Origin: Cupriavidus pauculus
Lineage (GTDB): Bacteria; Pseudomonadota; Gammaproteobacteria; Burkholderiales; Burkholderiaceae
Assembly (NCBI RefSeq): GCF_002858765.1
Contig: NZ_PJRP01000005.1
Coordinates: forward strand, 1 to 64,000
Length of the DNA: 64,000 nucleotides
Direction: 5' to 3'
Of this stretch, positions 8,725 through 16,819 are shown one piece after another (position 1 is the stretch's first letter; the number at the start of each line of letters is the position of its first letter). The notes under the pieces were generated by a model. That model had not been told where the DNA came from. It made no database searches and saw nothing but the letters and a program-made list of their open reading frames with translations. A program made the position numbers and the translations under genes.

Positions 8725-8786
8725 CCGCTTCAAACGCATCCGACGCTTCAAACGCTTCCGCAATCCCCACAAGCCGGCCACAGACC

Positions 8787-9737
8787 ATGACTTACCTGCT
8801 CCGCCGCATCGTGTATGCGCTGCCGATCCTGCTTGGGGTCGCCCTGCTCTGCTTCTCGCTGGTTCATATCGCGCCCGGTGATCCGCTCGTGTCGGTGCTG
8901 CCGCCCGATGCATCCGAAGACCTGCGGCGCCAGCTGACCGCGCTGTACGGCTTCGACAAGCCGTTCCTGGAGCAGTTTCTCCACTGGCTCGTACGCGCGC
9001 TGCACGGCGACCTGGGAACGTCCATCGCGACCAACCGGCCCGTGATGGCCGAGGTGTCGAACGCGGTCGTCAACTCGATCCGCCTGGCGGCAGTGGCCAC
9101 GCTGATCGGCTTCACGCTCGGCAGCCTGTTCGGCTTCGTGGCCGGCTACCTGCGCGATTCGGTCCCGGACCGCGTGGCGTCGTTCCTGTCGGTGCTGGGC
9201 GTCAGCATCCCGCACTACTGGCTGGGCATGGTGCTGGTCATTGCGTTTTCGGTGCTGCTGGGCTGGCTGCCGGCCACCGGCGCCGGCCCCGATGGCTCCG
9301 GTTCCTGGACGTGGAACTGGGAACACATCCAGTACATGCTGCTGCCGGCCGTCACGATGTCGGTGATCCCGATGGGCATCGTCGCCCGCACGATCCGGGC
9401 GCTGGTGGCCGAAATCCTGTCCAACGAGTTCATCGTCGGGCTGCGCGCCCGGGGGCTGTCGGAGTTCGCCGTGTTCCGGCACGTGGTCAAGAACGTGGCG
9501 CCCACCGCGCTGTCGGTCATGGGCCTGCAACTCGGCTACCTGCTGGGCGGCTCGATCCTGATCGAGACGGTCTTCTCGTGGCCCGGCACCGGCTTCCTGC
9601 TGAACTCGGCAATCTTCCAGCGCGACTTTCCGCTGCTGCAGGGCACGATCCTGGTCCTGGCCGTGTTCTTCGTGCTGCTGAACCTGCTGGTCGACGCGTT
9701 GCAGACGCTGTTCGACCCACGGATCCAACGGAACTGA
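8787..9737 (+). CDS. ABC transporter permease, DppB-like
   Basis: The 316-residue inner-membrane protein begins with the typical first helix (MTYLLRRIVYALPILLGV) and the GDP motif of DppB/OppB proteins (HIAPGDPLVSVLPPDAS). The cytosolic EAA-type loop GLRARGLSEFAVFRHVVKN contacts the ATPases. It is the first of two permease subunits and is followed after 10 nt by the DppC-like gene. Confidence 0.93.
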   Translation: MTYLLRRIVYALPILLGVALLCFSLVHIAPGDPLVSVLPPDASEDLRRQLTALYGFDKPFLEQFLHWLVRALHGDLGTSIATNRPVMAEVSNAVVNSIRLAAVATLIGFTLGSLFGFVAGYLRDSVPDRVASFLSVLGVSIPHYWLGMVLVIAFSVLLGWLPATGAGPDGSGSWTWNWEHIQYMLLPAVTMSVIPMGIVARTIRALVAEILSNEFIVGLRARGLSEFAVFRHVVKNVAPTALSVMGLQLGYLLGGSILIETVFSWPGTGFLLNSAIFQRDFPLLQGTILVLAVFFVLLNLLVDALQTLFDPRIQRN

Positions 9738-9747
9738 GGAGCCGGCC

Positions 9748-10641
9748 ATGGAAATGACACTGAACAAGGCCAAGGCCATCCAGCCGCTGCCGGTGGAACG
9801 CTCGCCCGGCTACTGGACCACCGTGGGCCGGCGCCTGCTGCGCAACAGGCTGGCCATGCTGGCCGCGCTGATCCTGCTGGCGCTGATCGTGATGGCCGTC
9901 TTCGCGCCGGTGCTGATGCCGGCCGACCCCTACGCATCGTCGATCCTCAAGCGGCTCAAGCCGATCGGCTTCGAGGGCTATCTGCTGGGCACCGACGAGC
10001 TGGGCCGCGACATGCTGTCGCGCCTGATGCTCGGCGCGCGGCTGTCGCTGTTCATGGGCATCACGCCCGTACTGCTGGCGTTCGTGATCGGCAGCGCCAT
10101 CGGCATCGTGGCCGGCTATGCCGGTGGCTGGACCAACACGATCATCATGCGGCTGACCGACATCCTGTACGCCTTCCCGTCGGTGCTGCTGGCCATCGCG
10201 CTGTCCGGCACGCTGGGCGCCGGCGTGGGCAACGCGCTGCTGTCGCTGACCATCGTCTTCGTGCCCCAGATCGTGCGCGTGGCCGAGAGCGTGACCACCC
10301 AGGTGCGCAACCGCGAGTTTGTCGATGCGGCGCGGGCATCGGGTGCCTCGTCGCTGACCATCGTCCGGGCGCACGTGCTCAACAACGTGCTGGGGCCGAT
10401 CTTCGTCTACGCCACCAGCCTGATCTCGGTGTCGATGATCCTGGCGTCCGGCCTGTCTTTCCTGGGCCTTGGCGTCAAGCCGCCCGAGCCCGAATGGGGC
10501 CTGATGCTCAACACGCTGCGCACGGCCATCTACACCCAGCCGTGGGTGGCGGCGCTGCCCGGCGCGATGATCTTCCTGACTTCGATCTCGTTCAACCTGC
10601 TGGCCGACGGCATCCGCTCGGCCATGGAAATCAAGGAGTGA
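9748..10641 (+). CDS. ABC transporter permease, DppC-like
   Basis: The 297-residue subunit has an N-terminal helix, the LGTDELGRDMLSRLMLGAR segment typical of DppC/OppC, and the EAA-type loop FVDAARASGASSLTIVRAH. It pairs with the preceding DppB-like subunit to form the membrane channel. The start has GAGGAG-like pairing upstream, and the stop lies 2 nt before the next start. Confidence 0.93.
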   Translation: MEMTLNKAKAIQPLPVERSPGYWTTVGRRLLRNRLAMLAALILLALIVMAVFAPVLMPADPYASSILKRLKPIGFEGYLLGTDELGRDMLSRLMLGARLSLFMGITPVLLAFVIGSAIGIVAGYAGGWTNTIIMRLTDILYAFPSVLLAIALSGTLGAGVGNALLSLTIVFVPQIVRVAESVTTQVRNREFVDAARASGASSLTIVRAHVLNNVLGPIFVYATSLISVSMILASGLSFLGLGVKPPEPEWGLMLNTLRTAIYTQPWVAALPGAMIFLTSISFNLLADGIRSAMEIKE

Positions 10642-10643
10642 GC

Positions 10644-11738
10644 ATGGCCGAGACGCTGGCAACCCTCAATCCCGCAGCGCCCGGCGCTGCCGCCGCCGAC
10701 GTGGGCGGCCCGGCCCAGCCGCTGGTGATCGCACGCGACCTGATCAAGCACTTCCCGCTGAAGTCGGCCGTCCCGTTCCGCCCCGGTGGCGTGGTGCGGG
10801 CCGTCGACGGCGTCAGCTTCGACGTGCTCAAGGGCGAAACGCTGGGCGTGGTGGGCGAATCGGGCTGCGGCAAGTCCACCACGGCGCGGCTGCTGATGCA
10901 GCTGACGCCGCACGACAGCGGCGAACTGATCTTCGACGCCCAGGGCGTGGGGTCGCCACAGTTGCCGATGATAGCTTTCCGCAGCCAGGTGCAGATGGTG
11001 TTCCAGGACAGCTATTCGTCGCTGAACCCGCGCCTGACCATCGAGGAATCGGTGGCCTTTACGCCGCGCGTGCATGGGGTGCCGGCCCGGGAAGCCACCG
11101 AGCGCGCGCGCTACCTGCTGGAACGCGTGGGCCTGGAGCCGAAGCGCTTTGCCGGCCGCTATCCGCACGAACTGTCGGGCGGCCAGCGCCAGCGCGTGAA
11201 TATCGCCCGTGCCCTGGCCCTGCGGCCGCGCCTGGTGATCCTGGACGAAGCGGTGTCCGCGCTGGACAAGTCCGTCGAGGCCCAGGTGCTGAACCTGCTG
11301 CTGGAACTCAAGGCCGAGTTCGACCTGACCTACGTCTTCATCAGCCATGACCTCAACGTGATCCGCTACCTGTGCGACCGGGTGATGGTCATGTACCTGG
11401 GCAAGGTCGTGGAGATCGGCGACACCGAATCGGTCTATGCCAATCCCGCGCACCCGTACACGCGCGCGCTGCTGGCGTCGATGCCGTCGATGGACCCCGA
11501 CCACCGCACGCTGGCCGCGCCGCTGGCCGGCGATCCGCCCAACCCGATCAATCCGCCGCCGGGCTGCAGCTTCCATCCGCGCTGCGCCCGCGCCGAGCCA
11601 GTCTGCGAACGCCGCGCGCCGGTACTGTCCGATGCGCTGGCCGGCCATCCGGTGTCGTGCCTGATGGCGATGCCCGACGGCGGCCACTCGCTGCCGCTGC
11701 GCCGCATGACGCCCGGCCTGCACGCCGCCACGCCCTGA
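10644..11738 (+). CDS. ABC transporter ATP-binding protein, DppF-like
   Basis: The 364-residue protein shows Walker A GESGCGKST, signature LSGGQRQR, Walker B LVILDEAVSALD and the switch His in FISHDLN. The C-terminal oligopeptide-transport domain has a Cys-rich PPGCSFHPRCARAEPVC. ATG 10644 is preceded by AAGGAG and sits 2 nt after the permease stop. It supplies one of two ATPases of the importer. Confidence 0.92.
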   Translation: MAETLATLNPAAPGAAAADVGGPAQPLVIARDLIKHFPLKSAVPFRPGGVVRAVDGVSFDVLKGETLGVVGESGCGKSTTARLLMQLTPHDSGELIFDAQGVGSPQLPMIAFRSQVQMVFQDSYSSLNPRLTIEESVAFTPRVHGVPAREATERARYLLERVGLEPKRFAGRYPHELSGGQRQRVNIARALALRPRLVILDEAVSALDKSVEAQVLNLLLELKAEFDLTYVFISHDLNVIRYLCDRVMVMYLGKVVEIGDTESVYANPAHPYTRALLASMPSMDPDHRTLAAPLAGDPPNPINPPPGCSFHPRCARAEPVCERRAPVLSDALAGHPVSCLMAMPDGGHSLPLRRMTPGLHAATP

Positions 11739-11754
11739 ATTGCGGGAGATTTCG

Positions 11755-12804
11755 ATGTCCAAAGACGCAACCGACTTCACAACCTCCACCACCTCCACGA
11801 CGCCCACGAGCCCCACCCCACCGGCCGTGTCGGTAAGCGACCTGCGCGTGACGTTCTCGGGCGGCGGCAAGACCATCCAGGCCGTGAACGGCGTGTCGCT
11901 CGACGTCGCGCCGGGCGAAGCGGTTGCCCTGATCGGCGAATCGGGCTCCGGCAAGAGCGTGACGCTGCGGGCCCTGATGCGCCTGCATCCGCCACGCCGC
12001 ACGACGATGCAGGGCGACATCCGCGTCGACGGGCAGGACGTGCTCAAGCTCGACAAGCGCGCGCTGGCCCGCCTGCGCGGCGGCACCGTCGCCATGGTGT
12101 TCCAGGAGCCGCTGCTGGCGCTCGACCCGGTCTACACCGTGGGCCAGCAGATCGTCGAATGCATCCGCACCCATCGCAAGGTATCGAAGGCCGAAGCCCA
12201 GGCGCTGGCGCTCAAGGCGCTGGAATCGGTACGGATTCCCAGCCCCGAGCGCCGCCTGGCCGCCTATCCGCACGAGATGTCCGGCGGCATGCGGCAGCGC
12301 GCGATGATCGCCCTGGCGCTGTCCGCGCAGCCGAAAATCCTGCTGGCCGACGAGCCCACCACGGCGCTGGACGCCACGGTGCAGATCCAGGTGCTGATCC
12401 TGCTGCGCGAGCTGCAGCGCGAACTGGGCCTGTCGATCGTCTTTGTCACCCACGACATTGGCGCGGCGGTGGAGATTGCCGACCGCGTGGCCGTGATGTA
12501 CGGCGGCCGCATCGTCGAGGAAGGCCCGATCCGCACGCTGATGCGCGAGGCGCGCCATCCCTACACCATCGCGCTGCTGCAAAGCCGCCAGCACGGCATG
12601 GACCGTGGCCAGCGCCTGCAGACGATTGGCGGCGCACCGCCCGACCTGGCCAACCTGCCGCCGGGCTGCACGTTCGCCCCGCGCTGTGCGCAGGCGCGGC
12701 CCGAGTGCCTGGCTGCGGTGCCGCCGGCGGTATCGCTGGGCAGCGGCCACCGCGTGAGCTGCGTGCTGGTATCCGAACCCGCGTCCAGCGAATGCGCGGC
12801 ATGA
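11755..12804 (+). CDS. ABC transporter ATP-binding protein, DppD-like
   Basis: The 349-residue protein has Walker A GESGSGKSVT, signature MSGGMRQR, Walker B ILLADEPTTALD and the C-terminal Cys-rich PPGCTFAPRCAQARPEC. ATG 11755 follows GGGAG. The first twenty-odd residues form an unusual Thr/Pro/Ser-rich tail (TTSTTSTTPTSPTPP) before the ABC domain. It is the second ATPase of the importer; the ATPase order is F then D. Confidence 0.92.
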   Translation: MSKDATDFTTSTTSTTPTSPTPPAVSVSDLRVTFSGGGKTIQAVNGVSLDVAPGEAVALIGESGSGKSVTLRALMRLHPPRRTTMQGDIRVDGQDVLKLDKRALARLRGGTVAMVFQEPLLALDPVYTVGQQIVECIRTHRKVSKAEAQALALKALESVRIPSPERRLAAYPHEMSGGMRQRAMIALALSAQPKILLADEPTTALDATVQIQVLILLRELQRELGLSIVFVTHDIGAAVEIADRVAVMYGGRIVEEGPIRTLMREARHPYTIALLQSRQHGMDRGQRLQTIGGAPPDLANLPPGCTFAPRCAQARPECLAAVPPAVSLGSGHRVSCVLVSEPASSECAA

Positions 12805-12838
12805 CCTCTTACCTTCTCGACCAAGGAAACCGAACCCC

Positions 12839-14029
12839 ATGAGCCTGGCCACCCATCCCGCCCGCGCGTTCCTGCCCTACCCCGATGCCCCCGTGCCGAA
12901 CGCGGCCTCCGGCCCGCTGCGTGGCCTGACCTTCGCGGTCAAGGACCTGTTCGACGTGGCCGGCTACCCCACGGGCGGCGGCAATCCGCATGTGCTGGCA
13001 CGCTCGGGCATCAAGACCGCCACGGCGCCCACCGTGCAGAAGCTGCTCGACGCCGGCGCCACGTTCGTTGGCAAGGTCCACACCGACGAACTGGCGTTTT
13101 CGATGAACGGGCAGAACTACCACTACGGCGGCCCGTACAACGGCGCGGCGCCTGATCGCATCACCGGCGGGTCGTCGTCGGGTTCGGCGTCGGCCGTCTC
13201 GCACCAGCTCTGCGACTTCGCGCTGGGCACCGACACGGGCGGATCGGTGCGCGCGCCGGCCAGCCATTGCGGGCTGTTCGGCATCCGGCCGTCGCATGGC
13301 CGCATTTCGCTGCAGGACTGCCTGCCGCTCTGCGAGTCGCTCGATACCTGCGGTTTCTTCGCCCGCGATATCGCCACGTTCGCCAGGGTGGCCGACGTGC
13401 TGTTTGGCGCCGATGGCGATCCGCTGCCGGCCCGGCCCCGCCTGCTGCTGGCGGCCGACCTGTTCGAGCTGCCCACGCCGGCCGCCCGTGCCGCGCTGGC
13501 GCCCACCGTGGCGCGCATCGAAGCCATCCTTGGCAAGGCCACCCCGGTGGACGTGGCCGACCGCCCGCTGTCGGACCTGTACTGGGCATTCCGCTATGTG
13601 CAGGGCTGGGAAGCCTGGCAGGCCGACGGCGCGCTGATCGAGCACTACGGGCTGCAACTGGGGCCCGATGTGGCCGGCCGCTTTGCCTTCAGCAAGGGCG
13701 TGACGCAGGCCCAGTTCGAGCAGTCGAGCGCCGTGCGCCGCGAATTCACCGCGTACCTGGGCCGCCTGCTGGGCCATGACGGCATCCTGGTGCTGCCGAC
13801 CATGCCGGACATCGCCCCGCTGCGCGCCACGCCGATGGAAGCGCTGGAGGACTACCGCACGGCGGCGGCCCATACGCTGTGCTTGACGCCGCTGTCGGGC
13901 TTTCCGCAGTTGAGCCTGCCGCTGTCGGGCCGCGACGGCGCGCCGCTGGGCATCTCGCTGCTGGGCCCGAAGGGCAGCGACCGCAGCCTGATCGCCGTGG
14001 CCGAGACGCTGATGACGGCACTGGTCTGA
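12839..14029 (+). CDS. Amidase-signature family hydrolase
   Basis: This 396-residue amidase keeps the triad Lys35 (TFAVKDLFDV), Ser112 (TGGSSSGSA) and Ser136 (GTDTGGSVRAP). It is shorter than GatA-type enzymes (about 480) and resembles the compact amidases and the amidase half of allophanate hydrolase. It is 34 nt downstream of the last transporter ATPase with AAGGA before the ATG, so it is in the transporter operon. It most likely hydrolyses the imported compound or its M20 product. The specific substrate is unknown. Confidence 0.88.
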   Translation: MSLATHPARAFLPYPDAPVPNAASGPLRGLTFAVKDLFDVAGYPTGGGNPHVLARSGIKTATAPTVQKLLDAGATFVGKVHTDELAFSMNGQNYHYGGPYNGAAPDRITGGSSSGSASAVSHQLCDFALGTDTGGSVRAPASHCGLFGIRPSHGRISLQDCLPLCESLDTCGFFARDIATFARVADVLFGADGDPLPARPRLLLAADLFELPTPAARAALAPTVARIEAILGKATPVDVADRPLSDLYWAFRYVQGWEAWQADGALIEHYGLQLGPDVAGRFAFSKGVTQAQFEQSSAVRREFTAYLGRLLGHDGILVLPTMPDIAPLRATPMEALEDYRTAAAHTLCLTPLSGFPQLSLPLSGRDGAPLGISLLGPKGSDRSLIAVAETLMTALV

Positions 14030-14111
14030 CGGGCCGGTATAGGCTAGGCTCAACTGGGCCCCGCCGCCGCGTGCCGGCGGGGACAGACACGCAACAGGAC
14101 AGGACAATTTC

Positions 14112-14525
14112 ATGACCCGACTCCGCATCACCGCCGCCGGCCACACGTTCATCGCCGAGACAAACCCGGCCGCCCCCGACACCGTGGCCGCCTTCATGAA
14201 GCTGCTGCCGTACCGGCAGAAGCTGATCCACGTGCGCTGGAGCGGCGAAGGCTGCTGGATTCCGCTGGGCGAATTCAAGCTCGGCGTGGGCTTCGAGAAC
14301 CACACGAGCCATCCGTCCGTGGGCGACATCCTGTTCTATCCGGGCGGCTACAGCGAGACCGAAATCATCCTGGCCTACGGCAGTTGCTGCTTTGCCAGCA
14401 AGATGGGCCAACTGGCCGGCAACCACTTCCTGACCATCGTCGAAGGCAAGGAAAACCTGCGCGCGCTGGGCACCAAGGTGCTGTGGGACGGCGCGCAGGA
14501 CGTGGTGTTCGAGCTGGCCGAGTAA
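14112..14525 (+). CDS. DUF3830 family protein (cyclophilin-like fold)
   Basis: The 137-residue protein fits DUF3830, a small family I associate with a cyclophilin-like beta-barrel: KLIHVRWSGEGCWIPLG, a central HPSVGDILFYPGG, and ILAYGSCCFASKMG. No signal peptide is present. It ends the ABC-amidase operon, 82 nt after the amidase. DUF3830 proteins tend to sit beside amidases and hydantoinase-like enzymes, but no activity is assigned that I know of. Confidence 0.78.
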   Translation: MTRLRITAAGHTFIAETNPAAPDTVAAFMKLLPYRQKLIHVRWSGEGCWIPLGEFKLGVGFENHTSHPSVGDILFYPGGYSETEIILAYGSCCFASKMGQLAGNHFLTIVEGKENLRALGTKVLWDGAQDVVFELAE

Positions 14526-14581
14526 CGCGGGTAGCGCGAATAACGCGGGTAACGCGAATCAGGCGAAAACGGCCCGCGGCC

Positions 14582-15439
14582 TCAGCCACCGCGGCCGGTC
14601 AGGCCTTCCAGCACCGCCCGCAGGGGCAGGCTGCCCTTGCGCGCCTGCCCTTCAAAGCGGATCCAGCCCGCATTGAACCCGTCCAGCATCTGCGCACGCG
14701 GTGCCGGATTGCGCATGCCCTGGGCCCGGAACAGGTCTTCCCAGCGCTGGCGCGGCACCTCGCGCGCCCGCACCGGCTTGCCCAGCAAGGCCGACAGCGC
14801 CGCTGCGATATCCAGCGGGCTGACGCGCACGGGGCCTTCCAGTTCCACCACCCGGATGCCCTGCCAGTCCTCCTGCAGCAACGCGGCGGCGGTACGGCCG
14901 ACATCGGCTGTGGCCACCATCGGCACGGGCTTGTCCAGCGGCTGCAGATAGCTGTCGATCATCCCGGTGACCTGCGCCGGCTCGATATCCCAGAGCGTGT
15001 TTTCCATGAACCAGCCCGCGCGCAGGAAGGCCACCGGCATCGGCAGCGAGCCCAGTTCGGCCTCCAGCATCGACAGCTGGCGCAGCAGGTTGGGCTGCTC
15101 GGCCTGCGCGCCGATCGTCGACAGGCACACCACCCGGCGCGGCCGGGCCGCCAGCAGCGCCTGCCGGATCGCGGCGATCATTGCGCGCGACTCGGGAAAC
15201 CCTTCCGAAGGGTCGAAGTTCGGCGGCAGCAGGACAAAGACGCCTTCCGTGTCCGAAAACGCGCGCGTCAATGCCTGGGCGTCATGCATCTCGGCCAGCG
15301 CCACGTCGCACCCCTGGCCCGCCCAGGTTTGCGCCTTCTGTTCGCTGCGCACCACCGCACGCACGTCAAGGCCGGCCGCCAGCAGGGCCAAAGCCACCAC
15401 ACCACCCACCTGCCCAGTAATTCCGGTTACCGCGTACAT
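14582..15439 (-). CDS. NmrA-like NAD(P)-binding atypical SDR
   Basis: The 285-residue protein begins MYAVTGITGQVGGVVALAL, the Rossmann glycine motif of NmrA/YtfG-type atypical short-chain dehydrogenases. FLRAGWFMEN is also typical. Such proteins reduce quinones or act as NADPH sensors. ATG 15439 is preceded by AGGAG. It is divergent from a LysR regulator across 117 bp, the classic arrangement of a LysR-controlled oxidoreductase. Confidence 0.88.
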   Translation of the reverse strand: MYAVTGITGQVGGVVALALLAAGLDVRAVVRSEQKAQTWAGQGCDVALAEMHDAQALTRAFSDTEGVFVLLPPNFDPSEGFPESRAMIAAIRQALLAARPRRVVCLSTIGAQAEQPNLLRQLSMLEAELGSLPMPVAFLRAGWFMENTLWDIEPAQVTGMIDSYLQPLDKPVPMVATADVGRTAAALLQEDWQGIRVVELEGPVRVSPLDIAAALSALLGKPVRAREVPRQRWEDLFRAQGMRNPAPRAQMLDGFNAGWIRFEGQARKGSLPLRAVLEGLTGRGG

Positions 15440-15556
15440 TGCATTCTCCTGTGTGTTGCGGCACGACCGGTGCCGCGGTGACCGAATTCTGGTCAATGGA
15501 TGGCATTTCCGCGATAACATGCCAGTCACTTGATTGATGACTGCGAGGCATCAACG

Positions 15557-16474
15557 ATGCAATTCGACGCGCGGCTGCTGGACGGAATCGGGGTGGTGAT
15601 GGCGATCGTGGACAACGGCAGCTTCGTGCGGGCCGCCGAAACGCTGGACATGACGCAATCGGGCGTCAGCCGCGCCGTGGCCCGGCTGGAGGCGCGCCTT
15701 GGCGTGCGCCTGTTCGACCGCACCACGCGTTCCGTGACGCTGACCGACGAAGGCCGGCGCTTCTGCGAGGAAGTCACGCCGCTGCTGGCGCAACTGGAGG
15801 AAGTCACCAGCGCGGCGTCGCGCGGGGTCAGCGCCGTGCGCGGCAGGCTGCGCGTCAATATCGACCCCTACTTCTCGCGGCTGGTGCTGGGGCCGCGCCT
15901 GGGCCAGTTCGTGGAGGATCACCCCAACCTGACGCTCGACCTGGTCACCCGCGACACGCTGGGCGACATGGTGGCCGACGGCTTCGACGTGGCCTTCCGC
16001 TTCGGTCATCCGCGCAATTCCACACTGGTCGCCCGCAAGCTGATGGATGTGCGCGTGGTCACGCTGGCCGCGCCGTCCTATCTGAAGCGCCACGGCCGGC
16101 CGCGCGTGCCGGCGGACCTGGAATCGCCCGACCACACCTGCATCCATTTCCGCGATCCGGAGACCGGCCGGCCGTTTCCGTGGGAATTCTGGCGAAACGA
16201 CGAGCACCTGACCGTCCAGGCCCACGGCCGGCTGGTGGTCAATGAAGGCGGCACCATGCACAGCGTGTGCATGGCCGGGCACGGGATATGCCAGACGTTT
16301 GAATATGGCGCCGAGACGCTGATCGCCGAGGGCCGGCTTGTCAACATCCTGACCGACTGGGGCGACGAGACGTTTCCACTCTACGCGCTCTACCCGTCGC
16401 GCCAGCACCTGCCGGCCAAGGTGCGCGCCTTCGTCGATTTCGTGGTCGGCATCTGCGACGGCCGCCCCAACTGA
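15557..16474 (+). CDS. LysR family transcriptional regulator
   Basis: The 305-residue protein has an N-terminal winged helix-turn-helix (SFVRAAETLDMTQSGVSRAVARLEARLGVRLFDR) followed by a periplasmic-binding-like effector domain. ATG 15557 starts the conserved region. It is divergent from the NmrA-like gene and is probably its regulator. Confidence 0.9.
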   Translation: MQFDARLLDGIGVVMAIVDNGSFVRAAETLDMTQSGVSRAVARLEARLGVRLFDRTTRSVTLTDEGRRFCEEVTPLLAQLEEVTSAASRGVSAVRGRLRVNIDPYFSRLVLGPRLGQFVEDHPNLTLDLVTRDTLGDMVADGFDVAFRFGHPRNSTLVARKLMDVRVVTLAAPSYLKRHGRPRVPADLESPDHTCIHFRDPETGRPFPWEFWRNDEHLTVQAHGRLVVNEGGTMHSVCMAGHGICQTFEYGAETLIAEGRLVNILTDWGDETFPLYALYPSRQHLPAKVRAFVDFVVGICDGRPN

Positions 16475-16524
16475 ACGCAAGAAAGCATGGACGCACGGAA
16501 GCACGACCGCACGGGAGACATCAC

Positions 16525-16761
16525 ATGTACATGATCTACTGGACCGAGGCCACTACCGAAGGCATGGCCCCGCACGCCCAATCGTTCCCGGGCGACGCGC
16601 TCCGGGACGCGCTGCAGTTTGCGGAATCGCTGCGCCGGCGGCAGTTCGCGGGCGAGCCGGTGAGCTTTGTCACGCTCTGCTCGGAAAACCCGAACTCGGT
16701 GGGCAAGCCCGGGGCGGCAGACCCGCCGCCGGACTACGAATGGAAGAAGCGCCGGCCCTGA
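16525..16761 (+). CDS. Small conserved-looking hypothetical protein
   Basis: This 78-residue ORF begins MYMIYWTEATTEG after a GGGAG-like site and ends in a basic tail (YEWKKRRP). It is soluble, without signal peptide or membrane segment. It is 50 nt after the LysR gene on the same strand. I do not recognise a family. Its clean ribosome binding site and lack of a competing ORF support it as real. Confidence 0.6.
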   Translation: MYMIYWTEATTEGMAPHAQSFPGDALRDALQFAESLRRRQFAGEPVSFVTLCSENPNSVGKPGAADPPPDYEWKKRRP

Positions 16762-16777
16762 GACCGGCGCCGTGAAC

Positions 16778-16819
16778 CAGGTTCGCCCGGTCAGGTTCAC
16801 CCCGCCAGGTTCAGCCCGC
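16778..16819. repeat. Three tandem 14-bp repeats at the RND gene 3' end
   Basis: CAGGTTCGCCCGGT, CAGGTTCACCCCGC and CAGGTTCAGCCCGC follow each other with no gap. The last copy overlaps the stop codon of the leftward RND transporter gene. No function is evident. Confidence 0.6.
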
